64,000 nt of DNA from Streptomyces echinatus (GTDB lineage Bacteria; Actinomycetota; Actinomycetes; Streptomycetales; Streptomycetaceae). A program made the translations under genes and the position numbers. The stretch spans positions 62,001-126,000 of the forward strand of contig NZ_JACHJK010000011.1 in the NCBI RefSeq assembly GCF_014203595.1, read 5' to 3'. The notes under the pieces were generated by a model, which was given only the letters and a program-made list of their open reading frames with translations, had not been told where the DNA came from and ran no database searches. Positions 8,473 through 15,990 of the stretch are shown piece by piece. The first letter of the stretch is position 1; each line of letters starts with the position of its first letter.

Positions 8473-10851
8473 TCACCCCCGCAGATCGACCAGCAGCGGT
8501 GGGGCGTGCTCGCCCTGCACGGTGGTCAACGACAGCACGGCGTGCCCCGGCGGCACCCCATGAGCCAACTCAGAAGCCGACCACCGCTCCCGCTCGACCT
8601 GCCGAACGGTGACGGCGTCCGTGGTGACCGGCTTCCCCGTGCCAAGTTTCCGGACAGCATGGATCAAGCGGGTCAACGGCTGGTCCGCGAACACCGTGTG
8701 CTTGGCGACCTCCGTCGTCTCCACCCACTCCGTACCCCATGCCTGGGCGAACAGGGCGCCCTCCCAGGTGGTGATACCCGAGCAGGCGGCATGACAGCCG
8801 ACCGCGGCAATCAGCGGCTGCCTCAGGTGCTCCGGGACGTCTCCCAGGGCCCGCAGACTCAGGAGAACGCCGGCGTTGCTCTCTCGCAGGCCCCGCAGGG
8901 CACGCACGGACCCTGCGGTGATCGCGTGCGTCGCATCAGCGAGAACGAGACAGGCGAAGAGGGAGCGGTCTCGACGCACAGCCGTGCTCGCCGTGAACTG
9001 GGCGAGCAACAGCCGGGCCAGCAGTTGAGCCGCCTCCGGGTGGGCCCTCTCCGGCAGGTCGACCCTGACCCTCAGTGGGTGGTCGAGCGACCTCAGTGTG
9101 AACGGCCGTGTGTCCCCGGACGTGTCGAAGAAGCCGGAAAATGCAGGACGGTCCAGGCAGGCGAGCCGGTCGGCGAGCAGTATCCCCGGGTCTCCGTGGG
9201 TGCCCGTTTGCCGGGCCCGCGCGTCCAGCTCCCGGTGCAGAGGAGAGTGATCCCGCTCGTCGAGCATGGCCTTGAGCCGGTTCAGCGCCGAAGGCTCGCC
9301 GTCCAGCAACTCCCGGAGTTCCGGTACGGAGGGGAACCGGCCGTGCACGGCCCGGAAGGGCCCCAGCAACTGTGCCAGTACCGTTCCCGCCCGCCGCAGC
9401 TCGACCTCGGCCCAGTCGCCTGCGAGAACGTCCGCGAGGAGCATGGCCGCCTCGTCCGGGTCGTCGGATCCGCCGTAGAGATCGATGTCGTATGCCGACG
9501 TGCGGTCCCCTGGCCGGATCACGATGTCGTAGGCCTGATCGGCTCCCAGGGGGGTCCCGGCGGCACAGACCACGATCAGGGCCGCCTGTCCCGCGAGGGC
9601 CTGGAGGGCGACGGATTCGCAGATCGGGCGTACCAGGTGCTCCGTCTTGCCCGAGCCGGACGGGCCGATCACGAGCAGGGAAGTCCCCAGCGTGCCGGAA
9701 TCCAATGCCGCACCCGCGGCACGGCGGGCAGGCGGTGTGCGCTCGACGTCCGCGTACCGTCCGATGCGCACCTGGGCGGTCAGCAGGTCATGGGGCGCCA
9801 TCCGGATGGGGAGATCGCGTTGTCCTGAAGGGTGCAGGCATGCGCGGGCGCCGTCGTCGCGCACGGCCGAGGTGAACGCGCCCAGACGTGCAGGATCGGC
9901 CACCACGGAGCTCCAGGCACGACGGATCCTCACGCAGTCCACGTCGTTCATCCGGCCGGCGCGCGCCTCTTCGGCGAGCCGTTCCGCCGTCGCGCTCTGA
10001 CCGTAGGCATGCAGGTCGGGCCAGTCCGTGACGGGCTCTGGTACGGCCGTCTCAGGATGCTCAGCCACCGCCCGGGGGCGCTGGAGACCGCGCAGAAGTC
10101 CCAGCCAGTCCCCTGCCAGGGCGAACGGTCCCAGGGCTAGAACCGTGAGCACGATCTTGAGGATCTGCAGGCGATGCACGGTGCCGACCGGGTCACCGGG
10201 CACGACGAACCAGTCGGCGGGGATCACGCTCACGGCGAGCTTGTAATACGACAGCAGGCCGTGCCAGACGACCAGCCAGGCGACGAGCGCCCCGAGGACG
10301 GCGGCGCGCAGAGCGCGGGAGGGCCCTGGTCGGTCGGTCACGTACCGCCGGACGACCTCTTTCCAGTTGCCCACGCGCGCGAAGTAGTACAGCACGAGGG
10401 TCGCGAAGACACTGTCGTAGACAGCGCTCGCGGTGAGGGCGGCCCGGGGCGGGTTGAAGCCCCACCAGTCGGACGGCGTCACCAGTTCGAGCGGGATCCT
10501 CTTGTGGGGCACCAGGTTGTTGACCCACAACGACCACACGAGCAGGGCCGCGATCAGGGCAGCCACGGCTCCCGTCAGCAGCGCCCGGTCGGAGACGCGG
10601 CCGACGGTTTCCTGGGGCCGGGGGCGGTGGCCGAGGCGCCAGATGCCTGGGGGGGCGTCCGGGCGGGGGGTTCGCAGCCAGGTGAGGAAGAGGGAGCCGT
10701 CCGGTTTCGGCGGTGCGCCGGGCGGCGCCAAGGGTGCCGGCGGCGCACCCGGCGGCATCGGTGGCATCCCCGCCCCCTCCATTGGCGCCGTCGGGCGCGG
10801 TACAGGGTTCGGGTGGGTGCCGCGGGCGTCCCTCGTCCCGTCGCTGTCCAT
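8473..10851 (-). CDS. membrane-anchored P-loop ATPase, FtsK/TraD-like layout
   Basis: A 792-residue protein of unknown role. Residues 1-55 are Pro/Gly-rich. About four hydrophobic segments lie between residues 80 and 245 (for example TGAVAALIAALLVWSLWV). A cytosolic ATPase domain carries Walker A GPSGSGKT near residue 397 and a Walker-B-like ACLVLADATHA near 650. The arrangement of N-terminal membrane anchor followed by a RecA/HerA-type ATPase resembles FtsK, TraD/VirD4 and TcpA pump proteins, but no gamma-domain or conjugation neighbours are visible. ATG 10851 has AAGG upstream. It is divergent from gabT across a 279-base gap. Related unannotated ATPases appear at this locus in other streptomycetes as far as I recall, so it may be core rather than mobile. 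Confidence 0.75.
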   Translation of the reverse strand: MDSDGTRDARGTHPNPVPRPTAPMEGAGMPPMPPGAPPAPLAPPGAPPKPDGSLFLTWLRTPRPDAPPGIWRLGHRPRPQETVGRVSDRALLTGAVAALIAALLVWSLWVNNLVPHKRIPLELVTPSDWWGFNPPRAALTASAVYDSVFATLVLYYFARVGNWKEVVRRYVTDRPGPSRALRAAVLGALVAWLVVWHGLLSYYKLAVSVIPADWFVVPGDPVGTVHRLQILKIVLTVLALGPFALAGDWLGLLRGLQRPRAVAEHPETAVPEPVTDWPDLHAYGQSATAERLAEEARAGRMNDVDCVRIRRAWSSVVADPARLGAFTSAVRDDGARACLHPSGQRDLPIRMAPHDLLTAQVRIGRYADVERTPPARRAAGAALDSGTLGTSLLVIGPSGSGKTEHLVRPICESVALQALAGQAALIVVCAAGTPLGADQAYDIVIRPGDRTSAYDIDLYGGSDDPDEAAMLLADVLAGDWAEVELRRAGTVLAQLLGPFRAVHGRFPSVPELRELLDGEPSALNRLKAMLDERDHSPLHRELDARARQTGTHGDPGILLADRLACLDRPAFSGFFDTSGDTRPFTLRSLDHPLRVRVDLPERAHPEAAQLLARLLLAQFTASTAVRRDRSLFACLVLADATHAITAGSVRALRGLRESNAGVLLSLRALGDVPEHLRQPLIAAVGCHAACSGITTWEGALFAQAWGTEWVETTEVAKHTVFADQPLTRLIHAVRKLGTGKPVTTDAVTVRQVERERWSASELAHGVPPGHAVLSLTTVQGEHAPPLLVDLRG

Positions 10852-11130
10852 CGACCTTGCCCCCTGACCAGCCGTTCCGTCCACCGTCAGCGAGCCAATC
10901 TAACGCGCCGACAAGGGGAGTTCACCGCTTACGTGGCCGAGACGAGCCACAGCCGCCCGGGCGGACTATGTCCATCGCGGACAACGCGGCCCGCCGACAA
11001 CGCCCACATGGAGCATGCCCACCCCCCACAACCGGTCTTAGCCTGCGAGAAAAGAAGGTATGCGTCCGAAAACGCACCGCCCGGAACCGCCCGGGACCGC
11101 CCGGTACGCAAGATCATCAGGGAGCCCCCC
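10852..11130. promoter_or_regulatory. divergent promoter region between ATPase gene and gabT
   Basis: 279 bases between two divergent starts. It contains an 8-base direct repeat GACAACGC at 10980-10987 and 10996-11003, spaced 16 bases start to start, which could be a regulator site. No clear consensus -35/-10 pair was found. Confidence 0.35.
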
Positions 11131-12465
11131 ATGACCGCACTTCCGCAGGAGCGCCGCGTCGTCACCGCCATCCCCGGCCCGAAGTCGCAGGAGCTGCAGG
11201 CCCGCCGTACCGCCGTGGTCGCGCAGGGCGTGGGCTCGGTGCTGCCCGTCTTCACCGCGCGGGCCGGCGGCGGCATCATCGAGGACGTCGACGGCAACCG
11301 TCTCATCGACTTCGGTTCCGGCATCGCCGTGACCTCCGTCGGCGCGTCCGCCGAGGCCGTCGTGCGGCGCGCGAGCGCCCAGCTCGCCGACTTCACCCAC
11401 ACCTGTTTCATGGTCACCCCGTACGAGGGCTACGTGGAGGTCGCGGAGGCCCTGGCCGAGCTGACCCCGGGCGACCACGCCAAGAAGTCCGCGCTGTTCA
11501 ACTCCGGCGCCGAGGCCGTCGAGAACGCGGTCAAGATCGCGCGTGCGTACACCAAGCGGCAGGCCGTGGTCGTGTTCGACCACGGGTACCACGGGCGCAC
11601 CAACCTGACCATGGCGCTGACCGCGAAGAACATGCCGTACAAGCACGGCTTCGGTCCGTTCGCGCCCGAGGTGTACCGCGTGCCGGTGGCGTACGGCTAC
11701 CGCTGGCCGACCGGTGCGGAGAACGCCGGCCCCGAGGCCGCCAAGCAGGCCATCGACCAGATCACCAAGCAGGTCGGCCCGGACAACGTCGCCGCGATCA
11801 TCATCGAGCCGGTCCTCGGCGAGGGTGGCTTCATCGAGCCGGCCAAGGGCTTCCTGCCGGAGATCGTGAAGTTCGCCAACGACAACGGCATCGTCTTCGT
11901 CGCCGACGAGATCCAGTCCGGCTTCTGCCGGACCGGCCAGTGGTTCGCCTGCGAGGACGAGGGGATCGTGCCGGACCTGATCACGACCGCCAAGGGCATC
12001 GCCGGCGGTCTGCCGCTCGCCGCCGTCACCGGCCGCGCGGAGATCATGGACGCCGCGCACGCCGGCGGCCTCGGTGGCACCTACGGCGGCAACCCGGTCG
12101 CCTGCGCCGGTGCCCTCGGCGCCATCGAGACCATGAAGGAGCTGGACCTCAACGGCAAGGCCAAGCGCATCGAGGAGGTCATGAAGGGCCGCCTCACCGC
12201 CATGGCCGAGAAGTTCGACATCATCGGTGACGTGCGAGGCCGCGGCGCCATGATCGCGATCGAGCTGGTCAAGGACCGCGCGACCAAGGAGCCGAACCCG
12301 GAGGCCACCGCCGCCCTGGCCAAGGCCTGCCACGCCGAGGGCCTGCTGGTTCTCACCTGCGGCACCTACGGCAACGTGCTCCGCTTCCTGCCGTCGCTGG
12401 TCATCGGCGAGGACCTGCTGAACGAGGGCCTCGACATCATCGAGCAGGCGTTCGCGCGCATCTGA
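11131..12465 (+). CDS. gabT: 4-aminobutyrate aminotransferase
   Basis: PLP-dependent class III aminotransferase that moves the amino group of GABA to 2-oxoglutarate, giving succinate semialdehyde. The 444-residue product shows FGSGIAVTSVGAS, FNSGAEAVENAVKIAR, YHGRTNLTMALT, EPVLGEGGF, VADEIQSGF and the PLP lysine in TTAKGIAGGLPLA. ATG 11131 has GGGAG seven bases upstream; the open frame extends back to 10174 only as an antisense artefact of the ATPase gene. It fits functionally with the polyamine operons in this window, which generate 4-aminobutyraldehyde and then GABA. Confidence 0.95.
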   Translation: MTALPQERRVVTAIPGPKSQELQARRTAVVAQGVGSVLPVFTARAGGGIIEDVDGNRLIDFGSGIAVTSVGASAEAVVRRASAQLADFTHTCFMVTPYEGYVEVAEALAELTPGDHAKKSALFNSGAEAVENAVKIARAYTKRQAVVVFDHGYHGRTNLTMALTAKNMPYKHGFGPFAPEVYRVPVAYGYRWPTGAENAGPEAAKQAIDQITKQVGPDNVAAIIIEPVLGEGGFIEPAKGFLPEIVKFANDNGIVFVADEIQSGFCRTGQWFACEDEGIVPDLITTAKGIAGGLPLAAVTGRAEIMDAAHAGGLGGTYGGNPVACAGALGAIETMKELDLNGKAKRIEEVMKGRLTAMAEKFDIIGDVRGRGAMIAIELVKDRATKEPNPEATAALAKACHAEGLLVLTCGTYGNVLRFLPSLVIGEDLLNEGLDIIEQAFARI

Positions 12466-12828
12466 GCGACAGGTCTGCACCTCTGAAGCGCGCCTGCGGC
12501 AGGCCGTGTGAAGAACGTGTGCGGGGTGGATGACGGGAGCGGTATCCGTCTGCCCAAGCGCCTCGGCCTGCCGTAGGTTCTCTCCAGATGAGAGATACAC
12601 CCCGCCCACAGGGGACTGTGGGCGACTCCGGGCCGAGGCCTCCCCAGCTTCGACCTGGTCGTGCCCTCGCGCACACATCCGGCGCCTGACGGTTCCGGGA
12701 TCTCCTCACCGATCGGACGGTCGCCGCCCCAAACCCCCCGGGGCGCGCGACGTTCCGGTCCGGACGGCCGCCTCGGAACCACCCCCCCTGTTCCGGGGCG
12801 GCCGACCTCCTTCTCCGTGGTTCCGGGT
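12466..12828. other. intergenic gap with hairpins
   Basis: 363 bases between gabT and the PAP2 gene. A short stem (GCCTG/CAGGC, 12492-12504) and a perfect 8-bp stem-loop at 12604-12623 follow gabT. No supported gene was seen; open frames here are antisense or lack ribosome sites. Confidence 0.5.
12604..12623 (+). terminator. candidate gabT terminator
   Basis: Arms GCCCACAG and CTGTGGGC enclose a four-base loop 139 bases after the gabT stop. It is perfectly paired but lacks a U-tract, so it could instead be a processing or stabilising hairpin. Confidence 0.4.
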
Positions 12829-13638
12829 ATGTCTGCCAAGCTGGGCGCCGTGTCGACCGTAGTCCGCCGTGTCCTGCTCCTGGGCCTTCCGGCCGTCCTC
12901 CTCGCCCTGATCACCTGGCAGGTCGTGGCCCATGGCCCGCTGCTCGGCGCGGACGCCCGGCTCAGCCGGGCCCTGGTCCGTCCGGACCGGTTCTCCGAGC
13001 TCTTGTCGGACCTCGGCGAGATCCAGGTCGCCGTCCCGGTGCTCGCGCTCGCCGCGGCCGGCGTCCTGTGGCGGGGCCGCGCCGCCGGTCTGCCCCGGTG
13101 GTGGCTGCCGCCGCTGGCCGCCGCCGTCCTGATGGCGCTGGTCCCGGCGATCGTCGTCCCGCTCAAGGAGTGGACCGCGCGGCCGGGTACCGCCGCGGTG
13201 CCCCCGGGCACCGGCTACTTCCCTTCCGGGCACACGGCCACGGCGGCCGTCGCCTACGGCTCCGCGACCCTGCTCCTGCTCCCCTGGCTGCGCTCCGCGG
13301 CCGTCCGCCGGATCCTGGCCGGCTGCTGCGCGGTCCTCGTGCTCGGGGTGTCGTACGGCCTGGTGCGGCGCGGCTATCACTGGCCGCTGGACGTGGTGGC
13401 CAGCTGGTGTCTGGGCACCGTGCTGCTGACCACCCTGTCCCTCGTGCCCGGCCTCGCTCTCGGCCGGACAGGACGCCTCAGCCGAAGTAGGCGTCGAAGC
13501 TCTTCTGGAACTCCCAGTTCGCGTAGCGGTCCCAGTTCACCGACCACGTCATCAGACCGCGCAGCGCCGGCCAGGTCCCGTGGGTCGCGTACGAACCGCA
13601 GTTCGTCCTCTTCGTCAGACAGTCCAGGGCCTTGGTGA
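12829..13638 (+). CDS. PAP2-like membrane phosphatase, divergent
   Basis: A 269-residue integral membrane protein with about five hydrophobic segments. The core PAP2 motif GYFPSGHTATAAVAYGS is intact and supplies the catalytic PSGH histidine, and GYHWPLDVVASW supplies the last His-Asp motif. The first motif is compressed (KEWTARP instead of K-x6-RP) and the usual arginine six residues before the final histidine is absent, so activity on lipid pyrophosphates is not certain. Starts at 12829 (ATG) or 12850 (GTG) are both possible; neither has a good ribosome site. The Ser/Arg-rich C-terminus from 13478 onward is read antisense to the chitinase gene. Confidence 0.75.
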   Translation: MSAKLGAVSTVVRRVLLLGLPAVLLALITWQVVAHGPLLGADARLSRALVRPDRFSELLSDLGEIQVAVPVLALAAAGVLWRGRAAGLPRWWLPPLAAAVLMALVPAIVVPLKEWTARPGTAAVPPGTGYFPSGHTATAAVAYGSATLLLLPWLRSAAVRRILAGCCAVLVLGVSYGLVRRGYHWPLDVVASWCLGTVLLTTLSLVPGLALGRTGRLSRSRRRSSSGTPSSRSGPSSPTTSSDRAAPARSRGSRTNRSSSSSSDSPGPW

Positions 13639-15367
13639 CCTCGGACGGGGAGACGTAGCCGTTGCCGGCGTTGGTCGACGCGGGCATGCCGATGGCGACC
13701 TGGTCGGGGCGCAGCGGCGGGAAGACGTTGTTCTGGTCGCCGGCGACCGGGAAGCCGGCCAGGAGCATGTCGGTCATGGCGATGTGGAAGTCGGCGCCGC
13801 CCATGGAGTGGTACTGGTTGTCCAGGCCCATGATCGGTCCCGAGTTGTAGTCCTGGACGTGCAGCAGGGTGAGGTCGTCGCGCAGGGCGTGGATCACCGG
13901 GAGGTAGGCACCGCAGCGCGGGTCCTGGCCGCCCCACTTGCCGGTGCCGTAGTACTGGTAGCCGTTCTGCACGAAGAAGGTCTCCGGGGCCATCGTCAGC
14001 ACGAACTTCGAGCCGTATTTCGCCTTCAGGGTCTTCAGTGCCGAGATGAGGTTCACGATCACGGGGGTGGTCGGGTTCCTGAAGTCGGTGTCGTTCGCGT
14101 TCAGCGACAGCGAGTGGCCCTCGAAGTCGATGTCGAGGCCGTCGAGGCCGTAGGTGTCGATGATGTTCGAGACCGAGGAGACGAAGGCGTCGCGGGCCGC
14201 GGTCGTGGTCAGCTGGACCTGCCCGTTCTGGCCGCCGATCGAGATCAGCACCTTCTTGCCGGCCGCCTGCTTGGCCTTGACGGCCGCCTTGAAGTCGGCG
14301 TCGGACTCGGCGTTCGGGCACTCTCCCCCACTCTCGGCTTCGCTCGAGCGGGAGGTGCCCCCATCCGGGCAGCGGTTGAAGCGGATGTCCCCGGACGTGA
14401 CCGAGGTGGGCTCGCCGAAGGCCAGGTCGATGACGTCCCAGCTGTCGGGCACGTCGGCGAGGCGGGTGTAGCCGGCGCCGTTGGCGAAGCTCGCGTGGAG
14501 GTAGCCGACGAGGGCGTGGGCGGGCAGGCCGCCCGATCCGCCGCCTCCGGTGCCGGCGCTGGTCGTCGCGGTCACCGCCGTGGACTTCGCGGACTCGCCG
14601 GCGTCGTTGGCGGCGGTGACCTGGAAGCCGTAGGCGGTCGAGGCCGTGAGACCGGAGACGGTCGCCGAAGTGCCGGTCACCGTCTGGGTCTTGACCCCGT
14701 CGCGGTAGACCGCGTAGCTCGTGGCACCGGTCACCGCCGACCAGGACAGACCGACGGAGGACGAGGTCACCGAGGTGGTCCGCAGGCCGGCCGGAGCCGC
14801 GGGCGGCTGGCCGGTGCCGCTGCCGCCGGGGCCGACCAGGGTGATGTCGTCGGCCTGGTAGGCGCCGGTGCCGTACCAGCCGTGGGTGTAGATCGTGACC
14901 CTGGTGGTGGCGGCGCCCGTGCGGAAGGTGGTGCTGAGCCGCTGCCAGTCGGGGGCGGACTGGGTCCAGGCGGAGACGTCGGTGGTGCCGGTGCCGCTCG
15001 CGCCGAGGTAGACGTAGGAGCCGCGGACGTAACCGGACAGGGTGTACTGGGCGTTGGGCTGGACGGTCACCGTCTGGCCGCACTGGGCGTTGTCGCTGCC
15101 GGCCGGGGTGGCCTGCAACGCGGCAGCGCCGCTGTGCACGGGTGAGCCGACCGTCGTGCCGGCGGTGCAGGTCCAGCCGGTCAGGCCGGACTCGAAGCCG
15201 CCGTTGGTCGCGGCGTCCGCGTCGGCCGCACGGGCGGCCGACGAGAGCGCGGTGACACCGGGCACGGCCAGCAGCGCGGCCGTGAGCACGGCGAGGACGG
15301 ATCGGGGACGTCTTGCGCGGTCCACAAGGGCCTCCGTGGTCTGGGGAGTTGGACGGGCGGAGCGCAC
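13478..15367 (-). CDS. secreted GH18 chitinase with carbohydrate-binding and FnIII domains
   Basis: Extracellular chitin hydrolase, 629 residues. The layout is a twin-Arg-like long signal peptide (about 1-47, ending ARAADADA), a carbohydrate-binding module (about 48-185, NGGFESGLTGW), a fibronectin III domain (about 190-280), a Gly/Ser linker and a GH18 barrel (about 300-629). The catalytic motif DGLDIDFEG lies near residue 415 with the proton-donor Glu intact. A 17-residue segment near residue 340 comes from a 51-base hairpin element inserted in frame between direct repeats (see 14321-14371). The stop lies inside the convergent PAP2 frame. Confidence 0.95.
   Translation of the reverse strand: MRSARPTPQTTEALVDRARRPRSVLAVLTAALLAVPGVTALSSAARAADADAATNGGFESGLTGWTCTAGTTVGSPVHSGAAALQATPAGSDNAQCGQTVTVQPNAQYTLSGYVRGSYVYLGASGTGTTDVSAWTQSAPDWQRLSTTFRTGAATTRVTIYTHGWYGTGAYQADDITLVGPGGSGTGQPPAAPAGLRTTSVTSSSVGLSWSAVTGATSYAVYRDGVKTQTVTGTSATVSGLTASTAYGFQVTAANDAGESAKSTAVTATTSAGTGGGGSGGLPAHALVGYLHASFANGAGYTRLADVPDSWDVIDLAFGEPTSVTSGDIRFNRCPDGGTSRSSEAESGGECPNAESDADFKAAVKAKQAAGKKVLISIGGQNGQVQLTTTAARDAFVSSVSNIIDTYGLDGLDIDFEGHSLSLNANDTDFRNPTTPVIVNLISALKTLKAKYGSKFVLTMAPETFFVQNGYQYYGTGKWGGQDPRCGAYLPVIHALRDDLTLLHVQDYNSGPIMGLDNQYHSMGGADFHIAMTDMLLAGFPVAGDQNNVFPPLRPDQVAIGMPASTNAGNGYVSPSEVTKALDCLTKRTNCGSYATHGTWPALRGLMTWSVNWDRYANWEFQKSFDAYFG
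14321..14371. repeat. 51-base hairpin element inserted in the chitinase gene
   Basis: A segment starting CTCTCCCCCACTC and containing GGCTTCGCTCGAGC is bordered by direct repeats CGGGCA (14315-14320 and 14366-14371). Unit plus one repeat is 51 bases, exactly 17 codons, so the reading frame is kept. On the minus strand the core contains GCGAAGC, a very stable mini-hairpin, and outer complementary C-rich/G-rich arms. I recognise this kind of C5/G5 arm plus GCGAAGC core as a dispersed small repeat in Streptomyces; that recognition is from memory. A related copy is at 51938-51976. Confidence 0.65.
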
Positions 15368-15410
15368 ACAACTTGGTCCAGACCAATCCTCTTGTCAAGG
15401 TGTGCGGCCG

Positions 15411-15869
15411 CTACCCGCCCAGGTCTCTCTTCCGGGCCGGCCCCGCCGCCGCCTCGTGCATCGCCAGTTCCAGCAGCGCCGGGTCGGTCAGCGTGCCCGA
15501 ACCGTCCGGTGGCACCAGCCAGCGCACCCCCCGGGCCGACCGGCCGGGGTACGGCACGACGATCCAGGTGCCCGGTCCGGCGGTACGGATACCGGTGCCG
15601 AGCCAGCGGGCCGCGGTGCCCGGGGGCACGAGGAACCCGACCCGGTTGTCGCCGAAGTCGGCGAGCACCGGGCCGGGTTGGTCCAGGATCCGGGTGAGTA
15701 CGTCCAGGGTCGGACAGCCGAGGTCCCCCGGCAGGATCAGCACGTCCCAGGCCCTGCCGGCGGGCAGCAGGGCGACCCCGAGGGGGCTGCGCTCCCACTC
15801 CCAGCGGCAGGCCTCGGGGTCCGGTGCGACGGATGCCAGCCATTCGACCGCCGTCTTCGCCCCAGTCAT
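15411..15869 (-). CDS. conserved hypothetical protein, 152 residues
   Basis: Soluble protein with no signal peptide or membrane segment. It contains hydrophobic beta-strand-like stretches (WDVLILPGD, VGFLVPPGTAARW, TWIVVPYPG) separated by Gly/Pro turns. The sequence is reminiscent of the short streptomycete proteins related to N-terminal prim-pol domains, but no catalytic acidic triad can be assigned, so no function is proposed. ATG 15869 has GGGAGG about eight bases upstream; that ribosome site is part of an inverted repeat (15876-15940), so translation may be controlled by RNA structure. It lies downstream of the DnaA-like gene on the same strand. Confidence 0.7.
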   Translation of the reverse strand: MTGAKTAVEWLASVAPDPEACRWEWERSPLGVALLPAGRAWDVLILPGDLGCPTLDVLTRILDQPGPVLADFGDNRVGFLVPPGTAARWLGTGIRTAGPGTWIVVPYPGRSARGVRWLVPPDGSGTLTDPALLELAMHEAAAGPARKRDLGG

Positions 15870-15875
15870 CAGAAA

Positions 15876-15940
15876 GCCTCCCTCTCTCGTGCTCTCGTGC
15901 TCTCGTGCGACGCGGTCGCGTCAGAGGGAGAGAGGGAGGC
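15876..15940 (-). promoter_or_regulatory. inverted repeat masking the ribosome site of the 15411-15869 gene
   Basis: A 13-base arm at 15876-15888 is perfectly complementary to 15928-15940. The 3' arm of the minus-strand transcript contains the ribosome-binding GGGAGG of the gene starting at 15869. The 39-base loop holds three tandem copies of TCTCGTGC (15885-15908). It could act as a terminator after the DnaA-like gene, an attenuator, or a translational switch. Confidence 0.55.
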
Positions 15941-15990
15941 CTTCCGGAGAGCATTACGCGGGTCGCGGCACCTCTTTGGAGTGAACCGGC

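Noticed and set aside
10174..11130. N-terminal extension of gabT in the same frame
   Set aside because: It is antisense to the ATPase gene, while ATG 11131 has a ribosome site and the expected family start.
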